A DNA stretch of 64,000 nt, taken from positions 186,001-250,000 of the forward strand of contig NZ_JAFFJU010000001.1 of the NCBI RefSeq assembly GCF_016924655.1. The letters are read 5' to 3'. The notes below the pieces were generated by a model. The model saw nothing but the letters and a program-made list of their open reading frames with translations, searched no databases and was not told the origin of the DNA. A program made the translations under genes and the position numbers. The DNA comes from Sphingomonas arenae (lineage in GTDB: Bacteria; Pseudomonadota; Alphaproteobacteria; Sphingomonadales; Sphingomonadaceae). Positions 1 through 6,728 of the stretch are shown here, piece after piece (position 1 is the first letter of the stretch; the number at the start of each line of letters is the position of its first letter).

Positions 1-264
1 GTCCAGCTCGGCCGGATCGATCCGCCAACGCCCCGACATGCCCAGGTGGAACACCAACGTGTCGCCGCGGTCCGTGTCGACCAGCCCGTACTTGGCGCGC
101 CGCCCCAAGCCGGTGACCACGGCCCCGGTCAGCCTCTGTCCGAGATCCTCGGGAAACGCCCGCCGCATGTCTCCCCGGCGCGGCTCCACCCGCACCAGCC
201 GCCGCCCTAGCAGGATGCGCTCCAGTCCGCGAACGGTGGTTTCGACTTCGGGGAGTTCCGGCAC
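1..264 (-). CDS. mutM: Formamidopyrimidine-DNA glycosylase MutM (5' part only)
   Basis: Base-excision repair enzyme that removes 8-oxoguanine and formamidopyrimidines. Only the first 88 codons are in the window; the gene runs off the left edge. A GTG start at 264 gives the protein start M-PELPEVETT, the hallmark of the Fpg/Nei family. Pro2 is the Schiff-base nucleophile and Glu3 the general acid. An ATG at 274 is out of frame. The gene is divergent from ubiE (312), an arrangement common in alphaproteobacteria. The zinc finger and H2TH domain lie outside the window, so intactness cannot be judged. Confidence 0.93.
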   Translation of the reverse strand, partial: MPELPEVETTVRGLERILLGRRLVRVEPRRGDMRRAFPEDLGQRLTGAVVTGLGRRAKYGLVDTDRGDTLVFHLGMSGRWRIDPAELD

Positions 265-311
265 GGAAGGCCATATGGCGCGCGGCGTGCCGGCCCGCTA
301 GAGCCCCCGCC

Positions 312-1043
312 ATGCAGGAAAAGGTGAACTTCGGCGACCAGCTCGTCACCCCCGAGGAGAAGACCCGCCGGGTCGGCTCGGTCTTCTCGTCGGTGGCGCG
401 TCGCTACGACGTGATGAACGATCTCATGAGCGGCGGCATGCACCGCTTGTGGAAGGACCGGTTCGTCAATCGCGTGAAGCCGCAGCGAGGCGAGCAGATC
501 CTCGACATGGCGGGCGGCACCGGCGACATCGCCTTCCGCATGGCCAAGCGCGGGGCGCTGGTCACGGTTTCGGACATCAACGCCGACATGCTTGGCGTCG
601 GGCAGGAGCGCGCCGAGAAGCGCGGCATCGCCGGGCTGACCTGGCAGGTCGAGAATGCCGAAACGCTCAGCTTCGCGGACAAGAGCTTCGACGCCTACAC
701 GATAGCCTTCGGGATCCGGAACGTGACGGATATCCCCGCCGCCCTGCGCGAAGCCCACCGGGTTCTTCGCCGCGGCGGCCGCTTCTTCGTCCTGGAGTTC
801 TCGACCAGCGAATGGCCCGGCTTCGGCGAAGCCTACGAACTTTATGCCGACAAGGTCATCCCCCGGATCGGCAAAGCGGTCGCGGACGACGAGGAAAGCT
901 ATCGCTACCTGGTCGAGTCGATCCGCCGCTTTCCCCGGCCGGACGCCTTCCGGGCGATGATCGCCGACGCCGGTTTCGTCCGCACCCACGTCGAGCCGCT
1001 GCTCGGCGGGCTGGTCTGCATCTGGTCGGGTTGGCGGATTTGA
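312..1043 (+). CDS. ubiE: Ubiquinone/menaquinone C-methyltransferase UbiE
   Basis: SAM-dependent C-methyltransferase of ubiquinone biosynthesis, acting on the 2-polyprenyl-6-methoxy-benzoquinol ring. The 243 aa match the family length. Visible features are the N-terminal VFSSVARRYDVMNDLMSGG block (about residues 24-42), the SAM-binding motif DMAGGTGD (65-72) and the downstream family motif FGIRNVTD. The ATG at 312 directly follows the divergent mutM. The stop codon overlaps the TTG start of ubiB, so the two are probably translationally coupled. Confidence 0.96.
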   Translation: MQEKVNFGDQLVTPEEKTRRVGSVFSSVARRYDVMNDLMSGGMHRLWKDRFVNRVKPQRGEQILDMAGGTGDIAFRMAKRGALVTVSDINADMLGVGQERAEKRGIAGLTWQVENAETLSFADKSFDAYTIAFGIRNVTDIPAALREAHRVLRRGGRFFVLEFSTSEWPGFGEAYELYADKVIPRIGKAVADDEESYRYLVESIRRFPRPDAFRAMIADAGFVRTHVEPLLGGLVCIWSGWRI

Positions 1044-2578
1044 CCACGGCCGTCACGCACCTCTGGCGACTGCTTAAGTGGGGGCGAACGCTCGCCAAGC
1101 ATGGCGCGCTCCAAGGCATCGAGCGCGACCCGCTGACCCCGCCGCCCGTTCGCCGGCTCGTGAAGCTCGCCCGCTTCGGCGCGCGGGTGCCGGCGGAACC
1201 GGACTATGCCACTGCGCTGCAGGCGATCGGCCCTGCTGCGATCAAGCTCGGGCAGGCGCTGGCGACCCGCCCCGACCTTGTCGGCGAAAAGGCCGCACAC
1301 AACCTCTTCGCACTGCAGGACTCTCTTCCCCCCGCGCCGTTTCCGCTGATCCGGCAGGCCGTCGAGCAGGCGCTCGAAGCGCCGCTGGAGAAGCTCTTCC
1401 TCGAGTTCGACGAGATCCCGGTCGGCGCCGCCTCCATCGCGCAGGTCCATCGCGCGGTCACGACGGAGGGCCGGCAGGTCGCCGTCAAGGTGCTGCGACC
1501 GGGGATCGAAGAGGAGTTCGCGCAGGCGCTGGAAACCTACGAATGGGCCGCGGCGCACGTCGAAGTTCATGGCGGGGACGAGGCGCAGCGGCTCCGACCC
1601 AAGATGGTCATCGCGCACTTCAAGCAGTGGACCCGGCGCGAGCTCGACCTTCAGCGGGAGGCGGCGTCCGCGTCGGAGCTCAAGCAGAACATGGTCGCCG
1701 AGCCCGGCTTCTACGTGCCGGAGATCGACTGGCGCCGGACGGCACGCCGCGTGATGACGCTCGAATGGCTGGACGGGATCAAGCTGTCCAAACGTGACGA
1801 CCTCATCGCGGCCGGCCATGACCTGCCACATCTCGCCGGCACCCTGGTGCGGGCCTTCCTGCGCCAGGCGGTGATCGACGGCTTCTTCCACGCCGACCTG
1901 CACCAGGGAAATCTGTTCGCCCTGCCCGACGGCCGGATCGCCGCGATCGACTTCGGGATCATGGGCCGAATCGACCGTCGCGCGCGTCGCTGGTTGGCCG
2001 AGATCCTGTACGGCCTCATCACCGGCAATTACCAGCGCGTCGCCGAAATCCACTTCGAGGCGCAGTACGTGCCGAGGCACCACAGCGTCGCCGAGTTTAC
2101 CACGGCGCTACGTGCCGTCGGTGAGCCGATGCGCGGTCTGCCCGTCAAGGAGATCAGCGTCGGGCGGATGCTCGAAGGCCTGTTCACCATCACCCGCGAC
2201 TTCGACATGCCGACTCAGCCGCACCTGCTGCTGCTGCAGAAGACGATGGTGATGGAAGAAGGCGTCGCGACCTTTCTCGACCCGGACATCAACATGTGGG
2301 AATCGGCCGAGCCTTTCCTGCGGGAATGGATCCGGACCGAACTCGGGCCCGAGGCCTATTATGCGGACCGGATCACGCATTGGGTGCGGACGTTCAAGAA
2401 GCTGCCGGACCTGGTCGACCGCATTGACCACTATTTCCCGGCACCGGGGGCCGCTCCTCCACCGATCCCGCATGCGGAAGTCGAGGTCACTCAGTTGCCG
2501 ACGCCGCGCTGGCGCGACCTGCTGATCGCCGCCGTGGCGGCAGCCGGAGGAGCCGCAGCCGTCCTGCTGCTGATCTAG
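1040..2578 (+). CDS. ubiB: UbiB-family atypical kinase/ATPase (ubiquinone biosynthesis)
   Basis: Membrane-associated atypical protein-kinase-like ATPase (ADCK/ABC1 family) needed for coenzyme Q biosynthesis. With a TTG start at 1040 that overlaps the ubiE stop (TTGA), the product is 512 aa, the family norm; no ATG or GTG lies nearby in frame. It shows the family KxGQ motif (K69-Q72), the VAVKVLRPG strand with the ATP lysine near residue 150, a HADLHQGN catalytic loop and a DFG metal motif. A C-terminal hydrophobic segment (about the last 20 residues) is the membrane anchor. The stop codon shares the palindrome CTAG with the stop of the convergent PEP-CTERM gene. Confidence 0.94.
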   Translation: MTTAVTHLWRLLKWGRTLAKHGALQGIERDPLTPPPVRRLVKLARFGARVPAEPDYATALQAIGPAAIKLGQALATRPDLVGEKAAHNLFALQDSLPPAPFPLIRQAVEQALEAPLEKLFLEFDEIPVGAASIAQVHRAVTTEGRQVAVKVLRPGIEEEFAQALETYEWAAAHVEVHGGDEAQRLRPKMVIAHFKQWTRRELDLQREAASASELKQNMVAEPGFYVPEIDWRRTARRVMTLEWLDGIKLSKRDDLIAAGHDLPHLAGTLVRAFLRQAVIDGFFHADLHQGNLFALPDGRIAAIDFGIMGRIDRRARRWLAEILYGLITGNYQRVAEIHFEAQYVPRHHSVAEFTTALRAVGEPMRGLPVKEISVGRMLEGLFTITRDFDMPTQPHLLLLQKTMVMEEGVATFLDPDINMWESAEPFLREWIRTELGPEAYYADRITHWVRTFKKLPDLVDRIDHYFPAPGAAPPPIPHAEVEVTQLPTPRWRDLLIAAVAAAGGAAAVLLLI

Positions 2579-3300
2579 GCGGCCGCCACCGCCCGGCGGC
2601 GCGACCGCCGCAGCGCGACCCCCACCCCTGCAAAGCCCAGCAGCAGCATGGCCCAGGTTCCCGGCTCGGGCACGGCCGTGGTCGCCGGAGTGTAATCGTA
2701 GGTCAGCTTGTAGCTGGTCCAGCCGCAATAATCCTCGCTCTCCTCGTAAGGTCCCCACGGACCGAAGCACGCGCCGGCGAGCGGGATGAGGTTGGGCGAG
2801 CCGGGTGTGTTGATTGTCGTGTCCGCGCCTGACGGATCGAAATACCCCATGTCGTACCCGTTCAGGACGATGTGGCCGCCCAGGAACGCGCTGGGATCGA
2901 GGGCCAGGCTCGCCGCGCCGGTTCCCTCCACCCCGAAGAACCCAAAGGCGAGGCCATCCTCCAGAAACTCCAGCAGGACCGCCGTACTTCCGGATCCGAG
3001 CAGCGGCACAAAGACGTCCACTCCTCCGGTCGCGCTCGATCCGGGAAGAACCCACTGACCGTTCACGCTCCAGTCCACGACCGTCGAGACGGGCTCGTCC
3101 GAGGGCGTGCTGATCACCCAAGCCCGCGGCCGGAACAGCTGCACCTCAAGGGTGACGCTGTTCAGCGTGCCGAGCGAACTATCGAACGGGTCGAACCCGC
3201 CGAGGATGAGTTCATTGTCGGTCTGCACCAGCGTGGCGGCAGAGGCCGGAAGCGATGCGCCGCCGATCACCAGCGCAGCCAGACAAGCGAGTCCCCTCAT
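2575..3300 (-). CDS. PEPxxWA-CTERM sorting-domain protein
   Basis: Exported protein of 241 aa with an N-terminal signal peptide (cut likely after ASAAT, about residue 21). Its C-terminal sorting signal begins VPEPGTWAMLLLG, followed by a hydrophobic helix and an Arg-rich tail (RRSRRR). This PEPxxWA variant is typical of sphingomonads and is a substrate class of exosortase/EpsH systems. The mature part is Gly/Ser/Phe-rich and probably beta-sandwich; its function is unknown. It is divergent from a second PEP-CTERM gene at 3515, with a shared 214-bp upstream region. No exosortase gene is in this window. Confidence 0.88.
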   Translation of the reverse strand: MRGLACLAALVIGGASLPASAATLVQTDNELILGGFDPFDSSLGTLNSVTLEVQLFRPRAWVISTPSDEPVSTVVDWSVNGQWVLPGSSATGGVDVFVPLLGSGSTAVLLEFLEDGLAFGFFGVEGTGAASLALDPSAFLGGHIVLNGYDMGYFDPSGADTTINTPGSPNLIPLAGACFGPWGPYEESEDYCGWTSYKLTYDYTPATTAVPEPGTWAMLLLGFAGVGVALRRSRRRAVAAA

Positions 3301-3384
3301 TCACTTACCCCCATCGGCGATTCCGTCGCTCTTGGACGTCGGAGGCTACCGAACAACAAGGAAGTTACAAGAGGTTCGCTTCGC

Positions 3385-3437
3385 AAATGCTAAACCTGTG
3401 TTGCTGATTCACCATGGTAAATGCTAAGTAAACCTGT
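3385..3437. promoter_or_regulatory. Paired direct repeats between divergent PEP-CTERM genes
   Basis: The intergenic region 3301-3514 is locally AT-richer than its surroundings. It carries AAATGCTAAACCTGT at 3385-3399 and a second copy AAATGCTAA-gtaa-ACCTGT at 3419-3437. Their starts are 34 bp apart, about three helical turns. Between them lies the perfect 8-bp palindrome ACCATGGT (3411-3418). The placement between two divergently transcribed PEP-CTERM genes suggests a shared regulator site. No known regulator motif is claimed. Confidence 0.4.
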
Positions 3438-3514
3438 TTTCAGGCCGACTCGCGTCCTTGATCGTGTTCGAGGAGTTCGGCCGCATGGAAGCACAGTGAA
3501 CAGGGAGGCATGAG

Positions 3515-4222
3515 ATGCTCAGGTCAATTGGAGCGGCTTCCGCCGCCCTCGCTCTTGCATGCGCTCCGCAGGTCGCGGAAGCATCGGTCATCGTCCTCGA
3601 CTTCGAAGGTGTCGGCGACCAGGTCAGCGTCGGCGAGTTCTACAACGGCGGAACCGACGGTGCCGGCAACAGCGGAACCAACTACGGCGTCAGCTTCTCG
3701 ACAACATCGCTGGGCATCATCGATCAGGATGCGGGCGGCTCCGGCAACTTTGCCAATGAGCCGTCCCCGAGCACGGTCCTCTTCTTCCTGAGCGGCGGCG
3801 CGGCCACGATGAACTATGCGGCCGGCTTCGGGACCGGCTTTTCGTTCTTCTACTCCAGCAGTGCATCGCTCGGAGGCACGATCAACGTCTACGAGGGACT
3901 GAACGCCACGGGCGCCCTCCTGGCTAGCCTGACGCTCTCTCCCAATGGCGGCACCTGCAGCGGTGATCCGAGCGGCTTCCCGTTCTGCACCTGGACCAAC
4001 ATCGGCGTCGGCTTCAGCGGGATCGCCCGGTCAGTGGACTTCGGCGGCACCGCCAACCAGATCGCGTTCGATAACATCACGCTCGGTTCGACCACCGCAG
4101 GCGGTGGCGGAAACGCGGTTCCCGAACCCGGGACATGGGCGATGATGCTGCTGGGCTTTGGCGCGATCGGCTTCACGCTCCGCCGCCGTGCAAGGCGCGG
4201 CGAGCTCGCACAAGCCGCCTGA
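3515..4222 (+). CDS. PEPxxWA-CTERM sorting-domain protein
   Basis: Exported protein of 235 aa. The signal peptide runs to about AEAS (residues 1-24). The mature domain is Gly/Ser/Thr/Phe-rich and beta-rich, of the kind seen in PEP-CTERM extracellular proteins. The C-terminal signal AVPEPGTWAMMLLGFG is followed by a hydrophobic stretch and the basic tail RRRARR. A GGGAGG Shine-Dalgarno lies about 8 nt before the ATG at 3515. It is divergent from the PEP-CTERM gene at 2575-3300, with which it shares the sorting-signal sequence but little of the mature domain. The substrate or structural role is unknown. Confidence 0.88.
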   Translation: MLRSIGAASAALALACAPQVAEASVIVLDFEGVGDQVSVGEFYNGGTDGAGNSGTNYGVSFSTTSLGIIDQDAGGSGNFANEPSPSTVLFFLSGGAATMNYAAGFGTGFSFFYSSSASLGGTINVYEGLNATGALLASLTLSPNGGTCSGDPSGFPFCTWTNIGVGFSGIARSVDFGGTANQIAFDNITLGSTTAGGGGNAVPEPGTWAMMLLGFGAIGFTLRRRARRGELAQAA

Positions 4223-4244
4223 CAAGAGGGAAAGACGTCAGCGT

Positions 4245-4273
4245 ACCGGCCGTGACCTCCGTTCACGGCCGGT
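4245..4273 (+). terminator. Perfect 11-bp inverted repeat after PEP-CTERM gene
   Basis: ACCGGCCGTGA (4245-4255) and TCACGGCCGGT (4263-4273) form a perfect 11-bp stem with a 7-nt loop, 23 bp after the stop of the upstream gene. No run of T follows, so it may be a weak or factor-dependent terminator or an mRNA-stabilising hairpin. Confidence 0.45.
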
Positions 4274-4331
4274 TCAAGCCGCATGGAGATAACCGCCTGC
4301 GGGCAGGGGCTGTTTTGTTGGAGAGTCCCAC

Positions 4332-4925
4332 ATGTTCTCCCCTCGCGTTCGGACCGCCGTGCTGGCGGTGCTTGGCAGCCTGACCCTCGGCGGCTGTGCC
4401 ACCTATGCCGATCCCTATTACGGCGGCGTCTCTGTCGGATACGGCAGCCGCTACGGCTATGGTGATCCATACTACGGATCCAATTACGGCTACGGCTATG
4501 GCGATCCCTATTACGGGTCGCAGTACGGCTATGGCTACGGCAGTCCGTATTACGGTCGCAGCTATCCCCGGACCGGCTGGTACAACGGCTACTATTATCC
4601 CGGCACGGGCGTGTACGTGTACGATCGCAATCGCCGGGCCTACCGCTACAATGACGTCCAGCGCCGCTACTGGGGCAATCGGGACGTGCGCGAGGATCGC
4701 CGCGAGGTTCGGCAGAACCGCCGGGCCTACCGCGTCGAACGCCGGGACGACCGTCAGGAGTACCGGCAGGAACGCCGCTCGGACCGCCAGGCCGTTCGGC
4801 AGGGCCAGGTCACGCGCGAGCAATATCGCCAGGACCGCCGCGCCGACCGGCGCGAGTACCGGCAGGACAAGCGCAAGGACAAGCGCCAGCTGCGCCGGGA
4901 AAACCGCCGCGACCGGCGCGACTGA
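4332..4925 (+). CDS. Tyr/Gly-repeat, Arg-rich lipoprotein
   Basis: Predicted outer-envelope lipoprotein of 197 aa. The signal peptide ends in a lipobox (L-G-G-C22). Residues about 26-85 are a low-complexity Tyr/Gly repeat (DPYYG..YGYGYG). Residues about 95-197 are a strongly basic, probably helical tail of R/D/Q/E heptad-like units (DRREVRQNRR, QEYRQERR, REYRQDKR). The overall plan resembles exported Arg-rich RcnB-like or glycine-zipper-like envelope proteins, but no catalytic motif is visible. It stands alone between a PEP-CTERM gene and a GST. The function is unknown. Confidence 0.75.
   Translation: MFSPRVRTAVLAVLGSLTLGGCATYADPYYGGVSVGYGSRYGYGDPYYGSNYGYGYGDPYYGSQYGYGYGSPYYGRSYPRTGWYNGYYYPGTGVYVYDRNRRAYRYNDVQRRYWGNRDVREDRREVRQNRRAYRVERRDDRQEYRQERRSDRQAVRQGQVTREQYRQDRRADRREYRQDKRKDKRQLRRENRRDRRD
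4410..4556 (+). repeat. 39-bp in-gene tandem repeat encoding DPYYG-(X)-YGYGYG
   Basis: Four repeat units start at 4410, 4464, 4503 and 4542. The last three are spaced exactly 39 bp (13 codons) apart; the first is spaced 54 bp. The repeats lie in frame in the lipoprotein gene, so copy-number change would lengthen or shorten the protein without a frameshift. Confidence 0.8.
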
Positions 4926-4943
4926 GGGACCGGCCCGGGCCGC

Positions 4944-5825
4944 TTACTGCGCGGCCTGGGCCTGAACCTTGTCTCCGGTGCGTAGGTCGAAGTCGCTGGC
5001 ATCGTGCCGTTCCCGCAGCTGCTCGTGCGGCTCGCCGCTCGTGCGGTTCACCATGCGGCCGCGTTGAACACCCGGCCTCTCCAGCAACTGCTTCGCCCAG
5101 CGCTGGACGTGCTCGTACTCATGAGTCGCCAAGAAGATGTTGGCGTCGCCATAGACCTGCCCAAGCGCAACCGCCCCATACCAGGGCCAGATCGCCATGT
5201 CGGCGATCGTGTATTCGTCACCCGCGATGAACTCGCTGGTTGCCAGGCGGCGGTTCAGCACGTCCAGCTGCCGCTTGGCCTCCATGGCATAGCGGTTGAT
5301 CGCATATTCGATCTTCACGGGCGCATAGGCATAGAAGTGCCCGAACCCGCCGCCAAGGAAAGGCGCCGAACCCATCTGCCACATCAGCCAGGACAGCGTC
5401 GCCGCCCGTTCCGCACCTTCCGTCGGCAGGAAGGCGCCGAACTTTTCCGCCAGGTAGATGAGGATGGCGCCGCTCTCGAACACGCGCACGGGCTCCGGCC
5501 CTGACCGGTCCACCAGCGCCGGGATCTTGCTGTTCGGATTGACCTCGACAAAGCCCGACGAAAACTGGTCGCCTTTCATGATGTCGATCAGCCAGGCATC
5601 GTATTCGGCTCCCGAGCGACCGGCGGCCAGCAGTTCCTCCAGCAGGATCGTCACCTTCTGTCCGTTCGGAGTGCCCAGCGAATAGAGCTGCAGCGGGTGC
5701 TTCCCCACCGGCACTTCCTGCTCGTGAGTCGGCCCTGCGATCGGCCGGTTGATGCTGGCGAACCGGCCACCGCTTTCGCTCTCCCACGTCCAGACCTTTG
5801 GCGGCGTGTAGTCGGTGTCGGCCAT
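4944..5825 (-). CDS. yghU: YghU-type glutathione S-transferase / disulfide-bond oxidoreductase
   Basis: Nu-class GST family member of 293 aa that uses two glutathiones and has disulfide-bond reductase activity in characterised homologues. An N-terminal extension (to about residue 45) precedes the thioredoxin-fold domain, which has LYSLGTPNGQKVTILLEE, NPNSKIPAL (cis-Pro) and FESGAILIYLAEK. The all-helical C-terminal domain contains YTIADMAIWPWYG. It is cytoplasmic. The gene is divergent from the small hydrophilic-protein cluster at 5960, sharing a 134-bp control region, so a stress link is plausible but not shown. Confidence 0.92.
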   Translation of the reverse strand: MADTDYTPPKVWTWESESGGRFASINRPIAGPTHEQEVPVGKHPLQLYSLGTPNGQKVTILLEELLAAGRSGAEYDAWLIDIMKGDQFSSGFVEVNPNSKIPALVDRSGPEPVRVFESGAILIYLAEKFGAFLPTEGAERAATLSWLMWQMGSAPFLGGGFGHFYAYAPVKIEYAINRYAMEAKRQLDVLNRRLATSEFIAGDEYTIADMAIWPWYGAVALGQVYGDANIFLATHEYEHVQRWAKQLLERPGVQRGRMVNRTSGEPHEQLRERHDASDFDLRTGDKVQAQAAQ

Positions 5826-5959
5826 TCATTGTCTCCTTGCTGAGGTCCGGAGCTAGGAAGCCTCCGCTCCGCTTTCCAGCGGGACACCCGAACGTTCCGG
5901 CAGAATAACCTTTGCTGCTCCCGGGCGAGCCCCCGCGTTGAGGCCGCAGGAGGATGCAA

Positions 5960-6169
5960 ATGAGCAACCGTGACCAGAACCGGCGCGACAATGACGCGCT
6001 GCAATCGAGTGAGGCCGACGCCGCCTTGGGTGACGACGAACGGGCCTTCGGAGCGGGCGGTCAGCAGACCAGCGGACCGCTCTCGAGCGACGATGACCGG
6101 AGCGACCGCGATCCGGACCGCGACACGACGATTCCAGAAACGGCGTCCGCCCGAGGTGACCAGCAATGA
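5960..6169 (+). CDS. Small acidic disordered protein (cluster member 1)
   Basis: A 69-aa protein, almost free of hydrophobic residues and rich in Asp, Arg, Ser and Gln (SDDDRSDRDPDRD). It is probably intrinsically disordered. An ATG at 5954 is also in frame, but AGGAGG at 5948-5953 lies six bases before the ATG at 5960, which is therefore preferred. The stop overlaps the next start (ATGA at 6166). It is first of four tiny hydrophilic genes read in one direction. No family is recognised; the composition resembles hydrophilin or stress proteins. Confidence 0.65.
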   Translation: MSNRDQNRRDNDALQSSEADAALGDDERAFGAGGQQTSGPLSSDDDRSDRDPDRDTTIPETASARGDQQ

Positions 6170-6366
6170 CCAGCGGCAAGCACGACAAGGGTCCCAGCCC
6201 CTTCCAGGACGATCTCGAGCGCAATCCTGGCATCGGCCAGTCGAAAGGCGGCACTGGGCCCGAGGACCTCGATGGCGACAACACGATCGAGGGCGATATC
6301 GAGAATGACGTCGATCCACGCACCGGAGCGGTTCGCGAGGACCAGCTCGGCCACACCAATAGCTAG
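6166..6366 (+). CDS. Small acidic hydrophilic protein (cluster member 2)
   Basis: A 66-aa protein rich in Gly, Asp, Asn and Pro (NPGIGQSKGGTGPEDLDGDN) with no membrane segment or Cys, probably disordered. Its ATG overlaps the previous stop by 4 nt, indicating translational coupling within the cluster. The KGG-containing composition recalls small general-stress proteins, but no domain can be assigned. Confidence 0.65.
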   Translation: MTSGKHDKGPSPFQDDLERNPGIGQSKGGTGPEDLDGDNTIEGDIENDVDPRTGAVREDQLGHTNS

Positions 6367-6377
6367 GGAGCACTGCC

Positions 6378-6539
6378 ATGCGCACCAACAGCGGCGCCGG
6401 TGAGGCGAAGAACAACAATCACGATCCGACCCTGCGCGATCATGAAGGTGGCAAGGGCCCGGCTCGAACTGCGCTTCGTGACCGGGAGTTCGACGAGAAA
6501 CCCAAGGCTCCGGCTGACCACAGAGGAGCTCGCAAGTGA
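6378..6539 (+). CDS. Small hydrophilic protein (cluster member 3)
   Basis: A 53-aa protein beginning MRTNSGAGEAKNNNHDPTL and ending in GARK. It is rich in Lys, Arg, Asp and Asn with no hydrophobic core. The ATG at 6378 lies 11 bp after the previous stop, with GGGAG just upstream. Its TGA overlaps the GTG of the next gene (GTGA). The unbroken chain of start/stop overlaps is the main evidence that this short frame is real. Confidence 0.55.
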   Translation: MRTNSGAGEAKNNNHDPTLRDHEGGKGPARTALRDREFDEKPKAPADHRGARK

Positions 6540-6676
6540 CTGACCACAAGAAGAAGGGCGACTTCGATCAGGCCCGCAAGCATGACGTGGGCGGCAACCA
6601 GAAGGCCCATGCCAAAGGCGAAAGCGACAGCCGCACGGGCAGCAAGCAGAACGCCGGCCACGGCGGACACAAGTAG
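6536..6676 (+). CDS. Small Lys/Gly/His-rich protein (cluster member 4)
   Basis: A 46-aa basic protein (MTDHKKKGDFDQARKHD at the start, GHGGHK at the end). The GTG start at 6536 overlaps the previous TGA. It is Lys/Gly/His/Asn-rich, likely disordered, and opposite in charge to cluster members 1 and 2. It is followed by coaBC after 52 bp. No homologue is recognised. Confidence 0.5.
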   Translation: MTDHKKKGDFDQARKHDVGGNQKAHAKGESDSRTGSKQNAGHGGHK

Positions 6677-6728
6677 GTCTCGCACAGACCACCGCTTGCC
6701 GAGGGCCATCGCCAGCCGCTAGTCGGCG

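Noticed and set aside
3408-3421. TTCACCATGGTAAA as a CtrA full site
   Set aside because: It departs from TTAA-N7-TTAA on both sides; reported only as a palindrome within the PEP-CTERM control region.
5881-5953. Possible general-stress (EcfG-type GGAAC-N16/17-CGTT) promoter between the GST and the tiny-protein cluster
   Set aside because: GGAAC occurs on the minus strand (5900-5896), but no GTT-containing -10 element lies at the right distance in either direction.
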